64,000 nt of DNA from positions 310,001 to 374,000 of the forward strand of contig CAVVFL010000002.1 in assembly GCA_963747375.1 (NCBI GenBank), read 5' to 3'. Positions 54,696-64,000 of this stretch are shown piece after piece (the first letter of the stretch is position 1; each line of letters opens with the position of its first letter). A model generated the notes under the pieces. It was not told the DNA's origin. It ran no database searches and saw only the letters and a list, made by a program, of their open reading frames with translations. Source of the stretch: Sva-07 sp963747375. GTDB taxonomy: Bacteria; Actinomycetota; Acidimicrobiia; Acidimicrobiales; Ilumatobacteraceae. The translations under genes were made by a program, and so were the position numbers.

Positions 54696-57600
54696 ATGCG
54701 ACGAGGGACAGGCGGAACACCGCGGCGACGACGGTTGCCGGGCGTGCTGCTCGCCACCGCGACCGTCGCGGGCGGATTGGTCGCCGTCGTCGCCCCGTCG
54801 AACCCTGTCGCCGCCGTCGCCAACCCACCGATCGCCGACAGTTGCGGCGTCGACGTCACCCTCGTGCTCGACGCGTCGGGATCGATCTCGTCGTCGCATG
54901 CCGTCGACACGGTCCGCGGGGCTGCCGACTCCTTCCTCGACTCGCTGATCAACACGAACTCCACCGCTCGAGTCATCCAGTTCGGCACGCTGTCGGCCCA
55001 GCTCGCACCGCGCACCATCGTCGACACCACCTCTCTCGCCAGCGGTGGCGCACTCCGCAACGCGGTCAACGGCTACTACAACCCGCGGCCGCCCCGCCCG
55101 AACGGCGTCAATCTCTACCAGTACACGGGATCCAACCCGTCGAACTCCAACAGTTTCAGGCTCAGCAACAACTCGAGCAGCGAGCAGTACACGAACTGGG
55201 ACCAGACCCTCAAGCAGGCCAACACCGACCCGTCCGACCTCGTCGTGTTCATCACCGACGGCGATCCCACGGGATACGACTTCCGAGCCGGCGATCCCTT
55301 CGGCCCGCCCGCCGTCGCCTTCGGCACCGATCGGAACTCAGCAGGGTCCGCGCTCACCCTCAGCCGCGCCGTCGAGGCCGCGGACGCACTCAAGGGCAGC
55401 GGGTCGCGGATGCTGACGATCGGCGTCGGGTCGGCACTCTCCAACCAAGCGAGCGTCGACCGGCTCAAGGCCGTGACGGGGCCGCAGGTGAAGCGTGATG
55501 CCGACATCGGCACCATCACCAGCCTCAACGACGTCGACGTCGCGTTGGTCACCAACTTCAACGACCTGGCCGAGGTCCTGCGCGGCGTGGTGCTCCAACT
55601 CTGCTCGCCGTCGCTCACGATCCGCAAGCTCGCCCAGACCAGCACCGACGGGTCGTACCAGCCCGCCGCGAACTGGGCGATGACCGCCACACCGACGACC
55701 GTCAACGGCCAGTTCAACTGGATCCTGCCTGACGCCACCCCGGCCGTGTCGAAGACGCTCCCCACCGACTCCAACGGCTTCGCCCAGTTCCAGTGGGAAC
55801 CCGATCCCGGCGACCAGGACTCGTCCGCCACCGTGTCGGAGGCGATCCAACCCAACTACGACGCCGGTCGACCGAGCGACGACGACTGGCACTGCGAGCT
55901 CCGCGACGAGAAGGGCAACCTGCGGATCGAGGAAGGCGAACTCACCGTCGCCGGATCGAACGCATCGTTCGCGCTCGACCCGATCGGGCAGGAGATCGTC
56001 ACGTGCACCGTGTGGAACTCGTACGACTACCAACCCGACATCATGCTGACCAAGGTGAACGCCCCGACCGAGGTACGCGGCGAACTCACCCCGGCCGCCA
56101 CCGTCACGTCGACGTTCGACGTCGTCAACCCCGGCAACACCTCGCTCCGGAACATCACCGTCACCGACGACAAGTGCAGCCCCGTCGCGCCCGTGCTCGC
56201 CGCTGGCCGCAACGTCGGCGACACGACGCCGGCGAACGGGCTCCTCGACCCGGGCGAGACCTGGCGGTTCACCTGCACGAAATCGGTCAGCGACGACCGC
56301 GCGAATATCGGAACCAAGCCGCTGAACATCGTCAACACGGCCACGGTCCTCGGCATCGATCCGGTCGGCACGACCGTGAGCGCGACCGCCACCGACGACG
56401 TCGACGTGTACGTCCCCCGCATCGAGCTCATCAAGCTCGTCGACGGCGAGAAGGCGGTGAACGTCCCACCGAGCACCGACGTCACCTACACGTACTCCGC
56501 GACCAACACGGGCAACACGCCCCTCGGAACGATCACGCTCGCCGACGACACGCCGCCGTGTACCAACCCGACTCCGGTGACGAACGGCAACGGCGACACG
56601 ATCATGGACGTGGGCGAAACGTGGACCTGGTCGTGCACCGGGACACCCGACACGTCCACGAAGAGCGACATCACCAACACGGCCACCGTCACCGGTACCC
56701 CGCTCGACCCGGCAAACGCGAACGTTCCGTTCCCGGGCCCGACCGTGTCCGACACCGACACCGCCCGCGTGTTCGTCGTGGACGCCGGGATCACGCTCAC
56801 GAAGGTTGCCAACCCGACCAGGCTGGTGCTCGACGTCGACACGACCATGACCGGTCAGGTCACCTACACGTTCACCGCAACCAACCAGGGCAACGTGTCG
56901 CTCAACCGGACCGGCGCCAGTGCGGGGCCGCCATCCACCACCGACCCGGGGTGGGTGCTCGACAGCCAATGCCTCGGAGCCGTCGGCTACGTCTCAGGCG
57001 ACACCAGCCCGGCCAACGCCATGCTCGACCCGGGCGAGACGTGGACCTTCACGTGTTCGGCGAACGTCGGAGCTCCCACGACCAACGTGGCGATCATCAT
57101 CGGCGTCCCCTCGAACGCCGACGGCACACCGATCTCCAACCTGCCACGCGTGGGTGACCTCGCCGCCGCCTCGGTCGACGTGGTCCGACCCGGCATCGGC
57201 ATCGTCAAGACGACCTCGACGCCAGTCGTGCTCTCGACCGGCATGACGACGCCACCGATCGGCGGCCCCGACACGCCGACGCCGCGGCCGGCCCAGTATC
57301 GCTACGAGGTCACCAACGAAGGTTCGCCCGAACTCCCATTGGACATCAGCGCGACACCACCGACAGACGACAAGTGCAGCCCGGTCGTCCCCGAGCTGCA
57401 AGCTGCGCCCAACGACGCCTACAACACCGGCGACACCAACACCGACGAGCTCGTCGATGTGGGCGAGACGTGGGTCTACACCTGCGAAATCCAGCTGAAT
57501 CGGACGGCCGACTCGAACGTCGCTCCCGTCGGCAACCGCTCGGGACTCGTCGAGAACACGGCGTCCGTCACCGGCGTGCCGGTGTATCTCCAGACTCGCT

Positions 57601-59273
57601 ACCCCGGAATCACTGCCGCCGACACGGCGCAAGTGCTCGTGATCGAGCCGGGTGTGACCCTCACCAAGACGCCGTCATCGACGATCGCCCAGGCCGGCGA
57701 CGACATCACCTACACCTACGTGGTCGGCAACGCCGGCGATGTGGGGCTGTCGATCATCGCCCCCGACGACGACCTGTGCACCGACGTCGAGCCGACGGTC
57801 CAGGCCGCCCCCAACGAGGCGTTCAACATCGGCGACCTCGACCGCGACGACCTGCTCGACGGCGCCAACTCCGGCACACCCGAGCAATGGACGTTCACCT
57901 GCGTCCAGACCATGGCGCTTCCCGAACCCCCGGCGACGACCATCGACAACACTGCCACGGTGATCGGTATCGACCCACTCGGCAACGTCTACGAAGCCGT
58001 GGCGACCGCCTCCGTGCGGGTGTTCGACCCGGCGATCCATCTCACCAAGACCGTCAGCGAGTCGCTCGTGCCGGTCGGCACGACCGTCACGTATGACTTC
58101 GCCGTCACCAACACCGGCCAGAGTCCGATCGCCACCGATGACCTGCTGGAGAACCTCGTCCTCGCCGATGCTGCCAGTCCGGCAACACCGACGTGTGACG
58201 CGCCCACGTACATCAGCGGCGACATCGCGCCGCTCGGCCAACTCACACGCGATCCTGCGGAAACGTGGATCTACCGATGCTCGGCGGCGATCTCCGAACC
58301 GACGGTGAACGTGGCGGGCGTTCGCGGCACTGCCGGCACACCGATCGGGCTCCCGCGAGTCGACGTCTTCGACTTCGCCGCCGCGTTCGTCCAGACGTTC
58401 ACGCCGGCGATCGACGTGATCAAGACCGCCAGCCCGACCGAACTCGCGGCCGCCGGACCCGTCACGTACACCTACGAGGTCCGCAACACCGGCGACGCCC
58501 CGCTCGGGAACGTGTCCGCACGGATCACCGACGACAAATGTGCGCCCGTCACCTACGTCTCGGGTGACGACAACGCGAACGGTCTCCTCGACACACCGAA
58601 CAGCATCTTCGAGGACGCGGCCGACGAAGTGTGGACCTTCACCTGCATCGCGTCGATCGCGCAGACCACCACGAACACTGTCGTCGTCACCGGGACACCC
58701 ACCGACGGCGGCGGCGTCGAGCTGTGCGGCCCGCCGCCGAATCTGTCCGTCGCCGCGTCGCGCATCACGCAGCAGTGCGACGTGACCGACCAGACCCAGG
58801 CGGTCGTCACCGTGCCGCAGACCCAGCCGCCGACGCCCGGGTCGATCACCGTGGTGAAACGGACGTCGATCCCGACCGCCGACACGTTCCGCTTCGCCAT
58901 CGGCACCGACGAGTTCACCATCCCGAGCGGCGGGACGCACACCACCAACAACCTGCTACCCGGCACCTACGTGGTGTCCGAGTTCGCCACGGTGGGTTGG
59001 CAACTCAGCCTGATCTTGTGCACCGACGCGAGCGGCGCGGCGATCGGATCACGCAACGACCAGACCGCACGGATCGACCTGCCGCCCGGCGGCACGATCA
59101 CGTGCACGTTCACGAACACGTACGCCGGCGGCTTGCCGGCAACCGGTAACGAACCGCTCGCACCGACGATCATCCTGGCCATGTTCGCCGTCGGACTCGG
59201 TGGCGTCCTCCTGACCGTGGCCACCCGCCGGCGACGAAGCGCCCGCAGCACCGCGTTCAGATACCACCCGTGA
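54696..59273 (+). CDS. Large surface protein: VWA domain, seven DUF11-like repeats, SpaA-like domain, LPATG-like anchor
   Basis: About 1526 residues from ATG 54696 (GTG 54678 is an alternative). Signal peptide PGVLLATATVAGGLVAVVAP. A von Willebrand A domain with MIDAS motif (VTLVLDASGSISSSHAVDTV) follows, then seven repeats of the DUF11/DUF7507 type that each open like ITLTKVANPT and contain Y-x-x-x-N-x-G. A prealbumin/SpaA-like domain (PGSITVVKRTSIPTADTFRF) and the sorting-type end GLPATGNEPLAPTIILAMFA plus a basic tail (RRRRSARS) complete it. It would be displayed on the cell surface and may bind surfaces or other cells. No sortase gene is present in the window. Confidence 0.93.
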   Translation: MRRGTGGTPRRRRLPGVLLATATVAGGLVAVVAPSNPVAAVANPPIADSCGVDVTLVLDASGSISSSHAVDTVRGAADSFLDSLINTNSTARVIQFGTLSAQLAPRTIVDTTSLASGGALRNAVNGYYNPRPPRPNGVNLYQYTGSNPSNSNSFRLSNNSSSEQYTNWDQTLKQANTDPSDLVVFITDGDPTGYDFRAGDPFGPPAVAFGTDRNSAGSALTLSRAVEAADALKGSGSRMLTIGVGSALSNQASVDRLKAVTGPQVKRDADIGTITSLNDVDVALVTNFNDLAEVLRGVVLQLCSPSLTIRKLAQTSTDGSYQPAANWAMTATPTTVNGQFNWILPDATPAVSKTLPTDSNGFAQFQWEPDPGDQDSSATVSEAIQPNYDAGRPSDDDWHCELRDEKGNLRIEEGELTVAGSNASFALDPIGQEIVTCTVWNSYDYQPDIMLTKVNAPTEVRGELTPAATVTSTFDVVNPGNTSLRNITVTDDKCSPVAPVLAAGRNVGDTTPANGLLDPGETWRFTCTKSVSDDRANIGTKPLNIVNTATVLGIDPVGTTVSATATDDVDVYVPRIELIKLVDGEKAVNVPPSTDVTYTYSATNTGNTPLGTITLADDTPPCTNPTPVTNGNGDTIMDVGETWTWSCTGTPDTSTKSDITNTATVTGTPLDPANANVPFPGPTVSDTDTARVFVVDAGITLTKVANPTRLVLDVDTTMTGQVTYTFTATNQGNVSLNRTGASAGPPSTTDPGWVLDSQCLGAVGYVSGDTSPANAMLDPGETWTFTCSANVGAPTTNVAIIIGVPSNADGTPISNLPRVGDLAAASVDVVRPGIGIVKTTSTPVVLSTGMTTPPIGGPDTPTPRPAQYRYEVTNEGSPELPLDISATPPTDDKCSPVVPELQAAPNDAYNTGDTNTDELVDVGETWVYTCEIQLNRTADSNVAPVGNRSGLVENTASVTGVPVYLQTRYPGITAADTAQVLVIEPGVTLTKTPSSTIAQAGDDITYTYVVGNAGDVGLSIIAPDDDLCTDVEPTVQAAPNEAFNIGDLDRDDLLDGANSGTPEQWTFTCVQTMALPEPPATTIDNTATVIGIDPLGNVYEAVATASVRVFDPAIHLTKTVSESLVPVGTTVTYDFAVTNTGQSPIATDDLLENLVLADAASPATPTCDAPTYISGDIAPLGQLTRDPAETWIYRCSAAISEPTVNVAGVRGTAGTPIGLPRVDVFDFAAAFVQTFTPAIDVIKTASPTELAAAGPVTYTYEVRNTGDAPLGNVSARITDDKCAPVTYVSGDDNANGLLDTPNSIFEDAADEVWTFTCIASIAQTTTNTVVVTGTPTDGGGVELCGPPPNLSVAASRITQQCDVTDQTQAVVTVPQTQPPTPGSITVVKRTSIPTADTFRFAIGTDEFTIPSGGTHTTNNLLPGTYVVSEFATVGWQLSLILCTDASGAAIGSRNDQTARIDLPPGGTITCTFTNTYAGGLPATGNEPLAPTIILAMFAVGLGGVLLTVATRRRRSARSTAFRYHP

Positions 59274-59788
59274 GTGAGCACGACATCACCGTCGGTCTCA
59301 CGACAATCGTCGTGCTGGGCGTCGGCGCCCAGTGGATTGCACGACGTCTCGGGTTCCCGGCGCTCCTGCTGCTGCTCCCGGCCGGGCTCGCTGCAGGTGC
59401 GACCGGGCTCGTCGATCCGGAGGGACTGCTCGGCGACACGTTGGTCCCGCTCGCCACGCTGCTGGTCGCGCTGTTGTTGTTCCAGGCGGGGCTCAACCTC
59501 CGGCTGGACGAACTCCCGCGCCCGGCGCGCGGTCCGGTCGCCCGACTCGTGACCATCGGGTTGCTCGTCACCTTCGCCGGTGCCGCCGCCACGCTCCTGC
59601 TCCTCGCCGACGTGCCCCCGGAGGTGGCCGTGGTCACGGCGGCCGTGCTCACCCATGGCGCGCATCAGCGGCTTCGGCGAAACCCTCGAGGTTTTGATCA
59701 TCGCGATCCTGTTCATCCTGCTGGCGCGCTCGTGAAGGTGGAGGACCTGATCGACAACCTGCCCACGATCGCGGTGCAGAAGGGATGA
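59270..59788 (+). pseudogene. Na+/H+ antiporter (CPA1-type) remnant with internal deletion
   Basis: The N-terminal 130 residues look intact (VGLTTIVVLGVGAQWIARRL, TLVPLATLLVALLLFQAGLN), up to VVTAAVLT. The sequence then jumps to a later part of the family (FGETLEVLIIAILFILLARS in another frame, then VKVEDLIDNLPTIAVQKG). The central helices are missing and the end is cut. GTG 59270 overlaps the stop of the surface-protein gene. Confidence 0.7.
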
Positions 59789-59970
59789 CTCTGAGCGACT
59801 GCGCCCGAGTTGACAAGTGACGACGGGCCACCAGAGTCGCTCGGACCTGGTCATTCACGTCGTGGGGTGATGGTGTGACTCATCCCTCCGACACCGAAGA
59901 ACTCGGCACGATCATTGAGTGCTCGAGTCGTGCAGCGATGCGGCGCATTGGACGTCGGCACGGGCCCGTC

Positions 59971-62721
59971 CTACCGATGGACGAGCGGGAGCTCCTCCCA
60001 AGCAGTGTCCCCGCCTCGGCGGCGAAGCTCCTGGTACCGGTCGGTCCCCAACTTGTGCGCGACACGATCTTGGGACTCCGACAGCCGGCGGACATCGAAG
60101 TCGAGGGGACCGACGGACCCGGCTGCGCCAATCGCGTCGGCGTAGCCTGCGAGCACCGCAGACTCCACGAAGTCGCCTCGCTTCTCGGCGACGATCGAGA
60201 AGAAGTGCGCATCGAAGGTCCGGTCGAGAACGGTCGTTGCGGTGGTGGTCGTGTCGGTGAACTCGGCAATGGCGTCGTCGAGTCGGCCGAGATCGATGAG
60301 CAACATGCCGAGTTCCCAGAACGTCGAACCCTTGCCGGCGACCCGAAAGACGTGATGGGCGCGTCGTATGGAGTCCTCGGCCTCGTCGAGTTGTCCCAAC
60401 GCGCGGTTGGCGTGACACGCGAAACACAAGAGCATCGCCCCCTCCCACTCATCGACAGGCGTGTGGGACGAAACGAAGTCGAGGATCTTTTCGTAGTCGC
60501 CCTCGAGCATCCGAAAGCAATTCCGCACGACGTCCCCGTGCACGTTCATGCTCTCTGACTCGGCAATCGAGACCAACTCGAGGACCTCCGATTTCGACGA
60601 AGCATCGTTCATGACCCACGCAGTGAGCATCCGGTTCTGCAGCGGCGCGGACCAGAACCGGGATCCGGATTCTCTGAGTGCGAGGTGCGCTTCTCGGTAC
60701 AGCTGGTCGGCCAGTCTGACGTCATCGGCCAGCATGACTGAGGCCAACGCGTTCGACAGGAGGCCTCGAGACGCCCCATCGGACAACGACCGCAGACCTT
60801 CGGCGCGTGGTCGCAGCGAGTCGACCACGACGTCGTCACAGAGATTGCTGGCGTCTGTCAGCGCGAAGGCGAGACCACGCGGCACGGCCGGTGAATCGTC
60901 ATCGACCAGCGCCAGCGCGCTGGTCAGCCACTTGACCGATTCCCGGTACATGACCCGGTTCCAGAAGTAGGTTCTGAGATCTGCCCCGATCTGGAGCGCG
61001 ACCTCCCCTCGCTCGGCCTCGATCGCCCATGTCATCGCAGCCCGGTAGTTGCCGAGGTCGTCGTCGGCGATCTTCATGTACTCCAAGTCCGCTGTGTTCA
61101 ACCGATCGTCGACCTCGGCGGCTGCCGATCGGAAGTACTCGGCATGCCGCTCCCTCGCCTCATCGGCCTCAGCGGCTTCGACGAGCTTGTCGAGCGCGTA
61201 CTGCCGAACAGTCTCCAGCAGTCGGTATCGAGGGCGGATCTCGGCCTCGAACGTCACGATCGACGCCTCGACGAGGTGACCCAGCAGGTCGAGCACTTCG
61301 AAACTCGGCAGGGTCTCGCCGGCGCACACCTCCTCGGCGGCCTCGAGCGTGAACCCGTCGTAGAACACGGCGAGACGCCGAAGCAGCGCCTGCTCCTCTG
61401 CGCTGAGAAGGTCGTACGACCAGTCCATCATCGCCTTGAGCGTCCGCTGGCGCTCGACCGCCGTGCGGCTTCCCCCGGTGAGCAGCCGGAACCGGTCGCC
61501 CAGGTGCTGGGAGATCTGGTCGACCGTGAGCATCTTCAATCGGGCGGTCGCCAACTCGATAGCGAGCGGGATGCCATCGAGCCTCACGCAGAGCTCGGCG
61601 ACGGCGGCGAGGTTCGCCTCGGTCACCACGAATCCGGGCTGGACGAGACGAGCACGTTCGGCGAACAACTCGACGGCGTCGGCATCGTCGTCCACCCTGA
61701 GCGACGGCACGCGCCAGAGGACCTCGCCCGTCACGGCGAGCCCCTCGCGGCTCGTGGTAAGGATGTGCACGTCGGGGCACATCCGAAGAACGCGATCCAC
61801 GAAATCCGCGACATCGTCGATCAGGTGCTCGCAGTTGTCGATCACCAGGAGCGTGCTGCGTTTCGACAGAAAGCGCAGCAATCGGTCCACTGCCGAAACG
61901 GTGGAATCGGGGGGCACCGACACGGCGCTCGACACCGTGTCGGCGAGCAGGCCCGCCTCGCCGAGTCCGGCCAACTCGACGAACCAGGCACCGTGCCCGA
62001 ACTCTCCCAGGAGCTCGGCGGCAACCTGCAACGACAATCGTGTCTTGCCGACGCCACCGATGCCGGTGAGCGTGACGAGCCGCGACTCCCGGACGAGATC
62101 GGTGACCTCCTTGATGTTCGCCGCCCTGCCGACGAACGTCGACAGTTGGATCGGCAGATTGTGTGGGGCCCGTTCGAGAGTTCGCAGCGGGCGGTCGTCC
62201 TCGGCGCCGGTGCAGACCACCTGGTGGAGGCGGATCGGCTCGCCGAGATCCTTGAGGCGGTGCTCGCCCTGATCGACCAGCACCGCGCCGGCAGGAACCT
62301 GGTCTCCGACGAGCTGTCGCGCCATGTCGGAGACGATGATCTGCCCTCCGTTTCCGGCATCCATGACGCGGGCAGACCGGGTGATGGTCGAGCCGAAGTA
62401 ATCGCCGTCGACCGGCTCTGCTTCACCCGAGTTGAGTCCGATCCGAACCTTGAGCGGCGGCCCCTCCCAGGGTTCGGATGCGAGCGCCGCCGACACGGTG
62501 GCGGCTGCTGCCAGTCCGGCCGACCCGGACTCGAACGCCGCAGCGAAACCGTCGCCGGTGTGCTTGAAGACGCGGCCGCCGGCGCTGGCGACATGGTCAC
62601 GGAAGATCTCGTCGTGACGGGCCAACGAGCGGCGCATGCCCGACGGATCCGACTCCCAGAGTCGCGTGCTGCCTTCGATGTCGGAGAACATGAAGGTGAC
62701 GACGCCGCTGGGAAGACCCAT
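59971..62721 (-). CDS. Cyclase-domain/STAND ATPase regulator
   Basis: 916 residues. The N-terminal class III cyclase domain (VVTFMFSDIEGSTRLWESDP, HTGDGFAAAFESG) keeps both metal Asp, but the transition-state Asn is replaced (STITRSARV). An NB-ARC-like ATPase follows: VTLTGIGGVGKTRLSLQVAA (Walker A), TLLVIDNCEHLIDDVADFVD (Walker B), then helical TPR-like repeats. No C-terminal DNA-binding domain. Such actinobacterial proteins are thought to sense signals. The ATG has TAACGT six bases upstream. Confidence 0.93.
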   Translation of the reverse strand: MGLPSGVVTFMFSDIEGSTRLWESDPSGMRRSLARHDEIFRDHVASAGGRVFKHTGDGFAAAFESGSAGLAAAATVSAALASEPWEGPPLKVRIGLNSGEAEPVDGDYFGSTITRSARVMDAGNGGQIIVSDMARQLVGDQVPAGAVLVDQGEHRLKDLGEPIRLHQVVCTGAEDDRPLRTLERAPHNLPIQLSTFVGRAANIKEVTDLVRESRLVTLTGIGGVGKTRLSLQVAAELLGEFGHGAWFVELAGLGEAGLLADTVSSAVSVPPDSTVSAVDRLLRFLSKRSTLLVIDNCEHLIDDVADFVDRVLRMCPDVHILTTSREGLAVTGEVLWRVPSLRVDDDADAVELFAERARLVQPGFVVTEANLAAVAELCVRLDGIPLAIELATARLKMLTVDQISQHLGDRFRLLTGGSRTAVERQRTLKAMMDWSYDLLSAEEQALLRRLAVFYDGFTLEAAEEVCAGETLPSFEVLDLLGHLVEASIVTFEAEIRPRYRLLETVRQYALDKLVEAAEADEARERHAEYFRSAAAEVDDRLNTADLEYMKIADDDLGNYRAAMTWAIEAERGEVALQIGADLRTYFWNRVMYRESVKWLTSALALVDDDSPAVPRGLAFALTDASNLCDDVVVDSLRPRAEGLRSLSDGASRGLLSNALASVMLADDVRLADQLYREAHLALRESGSRFWSAPLQNRMLTAWVMNDASSKSEVLELVSIAESESMNVHGDVVRNCFRMLEGDYEKILDFVSSHTPVDEWEGAMLLCFACHANRALGQLDEAEDSIRRAHHVFRVAGKGSTFWELGMLLIDLGRLDDAIAEFTDTTTTATTVLDRTFDAHFFSIVAEKRGDFVESAVLAGYADAIGAAGSVGPLDFDVRRLSESQDRVAHKLGTDRYQELRRRGGDTAWEELPLVHR

Positions 62722-63128
62722 TCCGGCACGTTAACGCTCCTGCCAAGAGGCCAGCTGCCCCACCTGCGTACACGACGAGCTCCCTGGCCTCGTCGATCCC
62801 GACATCGGCGGCCCGGCGTCCGCGGTTGCCTCTCGTGGGTGACCCTCGGGGTGGTTCGAGGCTGTTCCTGGTCGCTTGTCAGAATGCTTCCGCCCGAGTA
62901 GCAGGTTCCGGCGCACTGTGGCGAAGACCTGGTTGTCCGCGATTTGTCAGCACGTTCCTGTGTGCGGTCAGTCAGCAGGTTCCAGGAAGAGCCCGGTTCT
63001 CCACCATTGACCTGAAGTGTCGCCCGAATCGGGTGAACGGGACCTTCGGCTCTGCGATCGATATGTCTCATACTCATAGACTCATGGATACTTGATCGAG
63101 ATCGATCGAGACGATTCGAGGAGGACAC
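62722..63128. other. Spacer with repeated GTCAGCA-type motif
   Basis: No gene. TTGTCCGCGATTTGTCAGCA (62933-62952) is the second copy of the 20-base repeat from 18147; nearby GTCAGCACGTTCC and GTCAGCAGGTTCC form a small cluster. The end carries the RBS GAGGAGGACACG of the next gene. Confidence 0.6.
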
Positions 63129-64000
63129 GATGCGACGTTCGATTGCGGGAGTGATGTGCGTGATGGCGCTGCTCGGCGGCATTGCCGCCTGTGGGCCTGA
63201 CGGACCGGATGCGGCCGGTTCGGTCGCAGCGGGCTTGTCGGGCGATGGCGCCGCTGCGGCGGCAGGTGGCCTCGTGCCGGGTGACTCGGTGCAGTTCGTG
63301 GCCACCGAGTTCCAGTTCGTGCCATCCCAAGTCATCGCCGAGCCGGGCACCTATACGGGCACGCTCGTGAACGACGGAACGATGGAACATGACATCAAGA
63401 TCGGCGATGCCGAACCGGTCGTCGCGGCGCCCGGCGAGACCGTCGAATTCGAATTCACGATCCCCGAGGGCGGTGCACCCTTCATCTGCTCCATCCCCGG
63501 CCACGCCGACGCAGGGATGACCGGGACGATCTCGACGTCGGCCGACTCCACCGCCTCCGCGAGTTCTGCCACGCCCGCCCACGCCGCAGGCGCTCCGACC
63601 GAGTCGGCCGTCGCAGCCGATCCGGATGCGCCCCCGTACGACTATCGCGATCCGCGCGCACCGAAGCGCGGCGAGGGCGAGGGCATCACCCTGATCCCTG
63701 GAGGCGCACCTGACGGGGGCGATCTCATCGAGGCCGAGTTCGTCGTCGAGGAGAAGCTTGCGACAGTTGCGACAGGATTCGTGCAGAAGATCTGGACGTT
63801 CAATGGCACGATGCCGGGTCCGGTGATCCGAACCCAGGTGGGCGACACCGTGCGGGTACATCTCGTGAATCCTCCGGAGGCCAGCGTGTCGCACTCGCTC
63901 GACTTCCATGCCTCGCAGGTCGCGTGGAACGACGAAATGAGGTCGATCGCTCCGGGTGAGGAGCTGATCTACGAGTTCACCACCGACTATGCGGGCGTCT
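63129..64000 (+). CDS. NirK-type copper enzyme, lipoprotein with extra N-terminal cupredoxin domain (3' end outside window)
   Basis: The lipoprotein signal MRRSIAGVMCVMALLGGIAA is followed by the lipobox Cys (C21). Residues about 50-135 form a cupredoxin domain with type-1 copper ligands: His in GTMEHDIKIG, then PFICSIPGHADAGMTG (Cys, His, Met). A linker leads to the start of a NirK/multicopper-oxidase domain: KIWTFNGTMPGPVIRTQVGD and SHSLDFHASQVAWNDEM, where the His of D-F-H is a likely type-2 ligand. The product may reduce nitrite to NO at the outer face of the membrane; without the C-terminal half, a multicopper oxidase is not excluded. ATG 63129 is supported by GAGGAGG. Confidence 0.87.

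Noticed and set aside
55338..56969. 543-codon minus-strand ORF inside the surface-protein gene
   Set aside because: Composition is Val/Gly/Arg-rich shadow of the repeats on the other strand.
57675..58940. 421-codon minus-strand ORF inside the surface-protein gene
   Set aside because: Same reason: a shadow frame without recognisable domain.

Overview
The window is high-GC DNA from an actinobacterium. The conserved gene order (uvrA, uvrC, rapZ, gap, pgk, tpiA, secG), the many GTG starts, the frequent TANNNT hexamer placed 6 to 8 bases before a start codon (leaderless-type promoters) and the F420-type oxidoreductase all fit this. Marine or soil Acidimicrobiia (Ilumatobacter-like) is my best guess, but it is inference and not proven by the sequence.

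Layout. (1) 1-18.1 kb is a mostly conserved backbone: the 3' part of uvrA, a DUF559/AbiEi-type gene bracketed by paired palindromic repeats, a rhomboid-like membrane protein, uvrC, an F420-type LLM oxidoreductase divergent from a methyltransferase, rapZ, the glycolytic operon gap-pgk-tpiA, a five-gene oligopeptide ABC transporter, secG and tRNA-Leu(GAG) with a terminator. The usual actinobacterial neighbours yvcK and whiA are absent between rapZ and gap, and the peptide transporter separates tpiA from secG. (2) 18.1-37.3 kb is an accessory region of small, mostly independently transcribed genes in both orientations: an ECF42-type sigma factor with its DGPF partner, two uridine-kinase-like proteins, a cyclase-domain protein, a MazEF module, a second candidate toxin-antitoxin pair, a lipoprotein, three HIT proteins, two Nudix hydrolases, GNAT proteins and remnants, a glycosyltransferase, a phosphatase-like protein, YdcF, a VOC protein, two APH-type kinases and a MarR regulator. 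Several dispersed short repeats lie in the spacers, so the region looks like an array of gene cassettes. (3) 37.2-48.4 kb starts and ends with remnants of a large serine recombinase that share a perfect 150-base direct repeat. Between them lie a P450/TauD/TetR/quinone-oxidoreductase/TauD oxidative cluster, a membrane protein, an alpha/beta hydrolase, a SulP transporter and an unassigned protein. (4) 48.6-64 kb holds a TetR regulator, a LuxR/MalT-type ATPase regulator, a PrsW-type membrane protein operon, a 1526-residue surface protein with an LPATG-like anchor, a decayed Na+/H+ antiporter, a cyclase-ATPase regulator and the start of a lipoprotein NirK-type copper enzyme with an extra N-terminal cupredoxin domain.

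Caution: at least fourteen genes, including uvrC and tpiA, are broken by what looks like one surplus base each. This is more easily explained by sequence or assembly error than by mass gene decay. I give such genes as single features spanning both frames and mark the approximate shift point. No homology search was possible; family names rest on motifs read from the translations.
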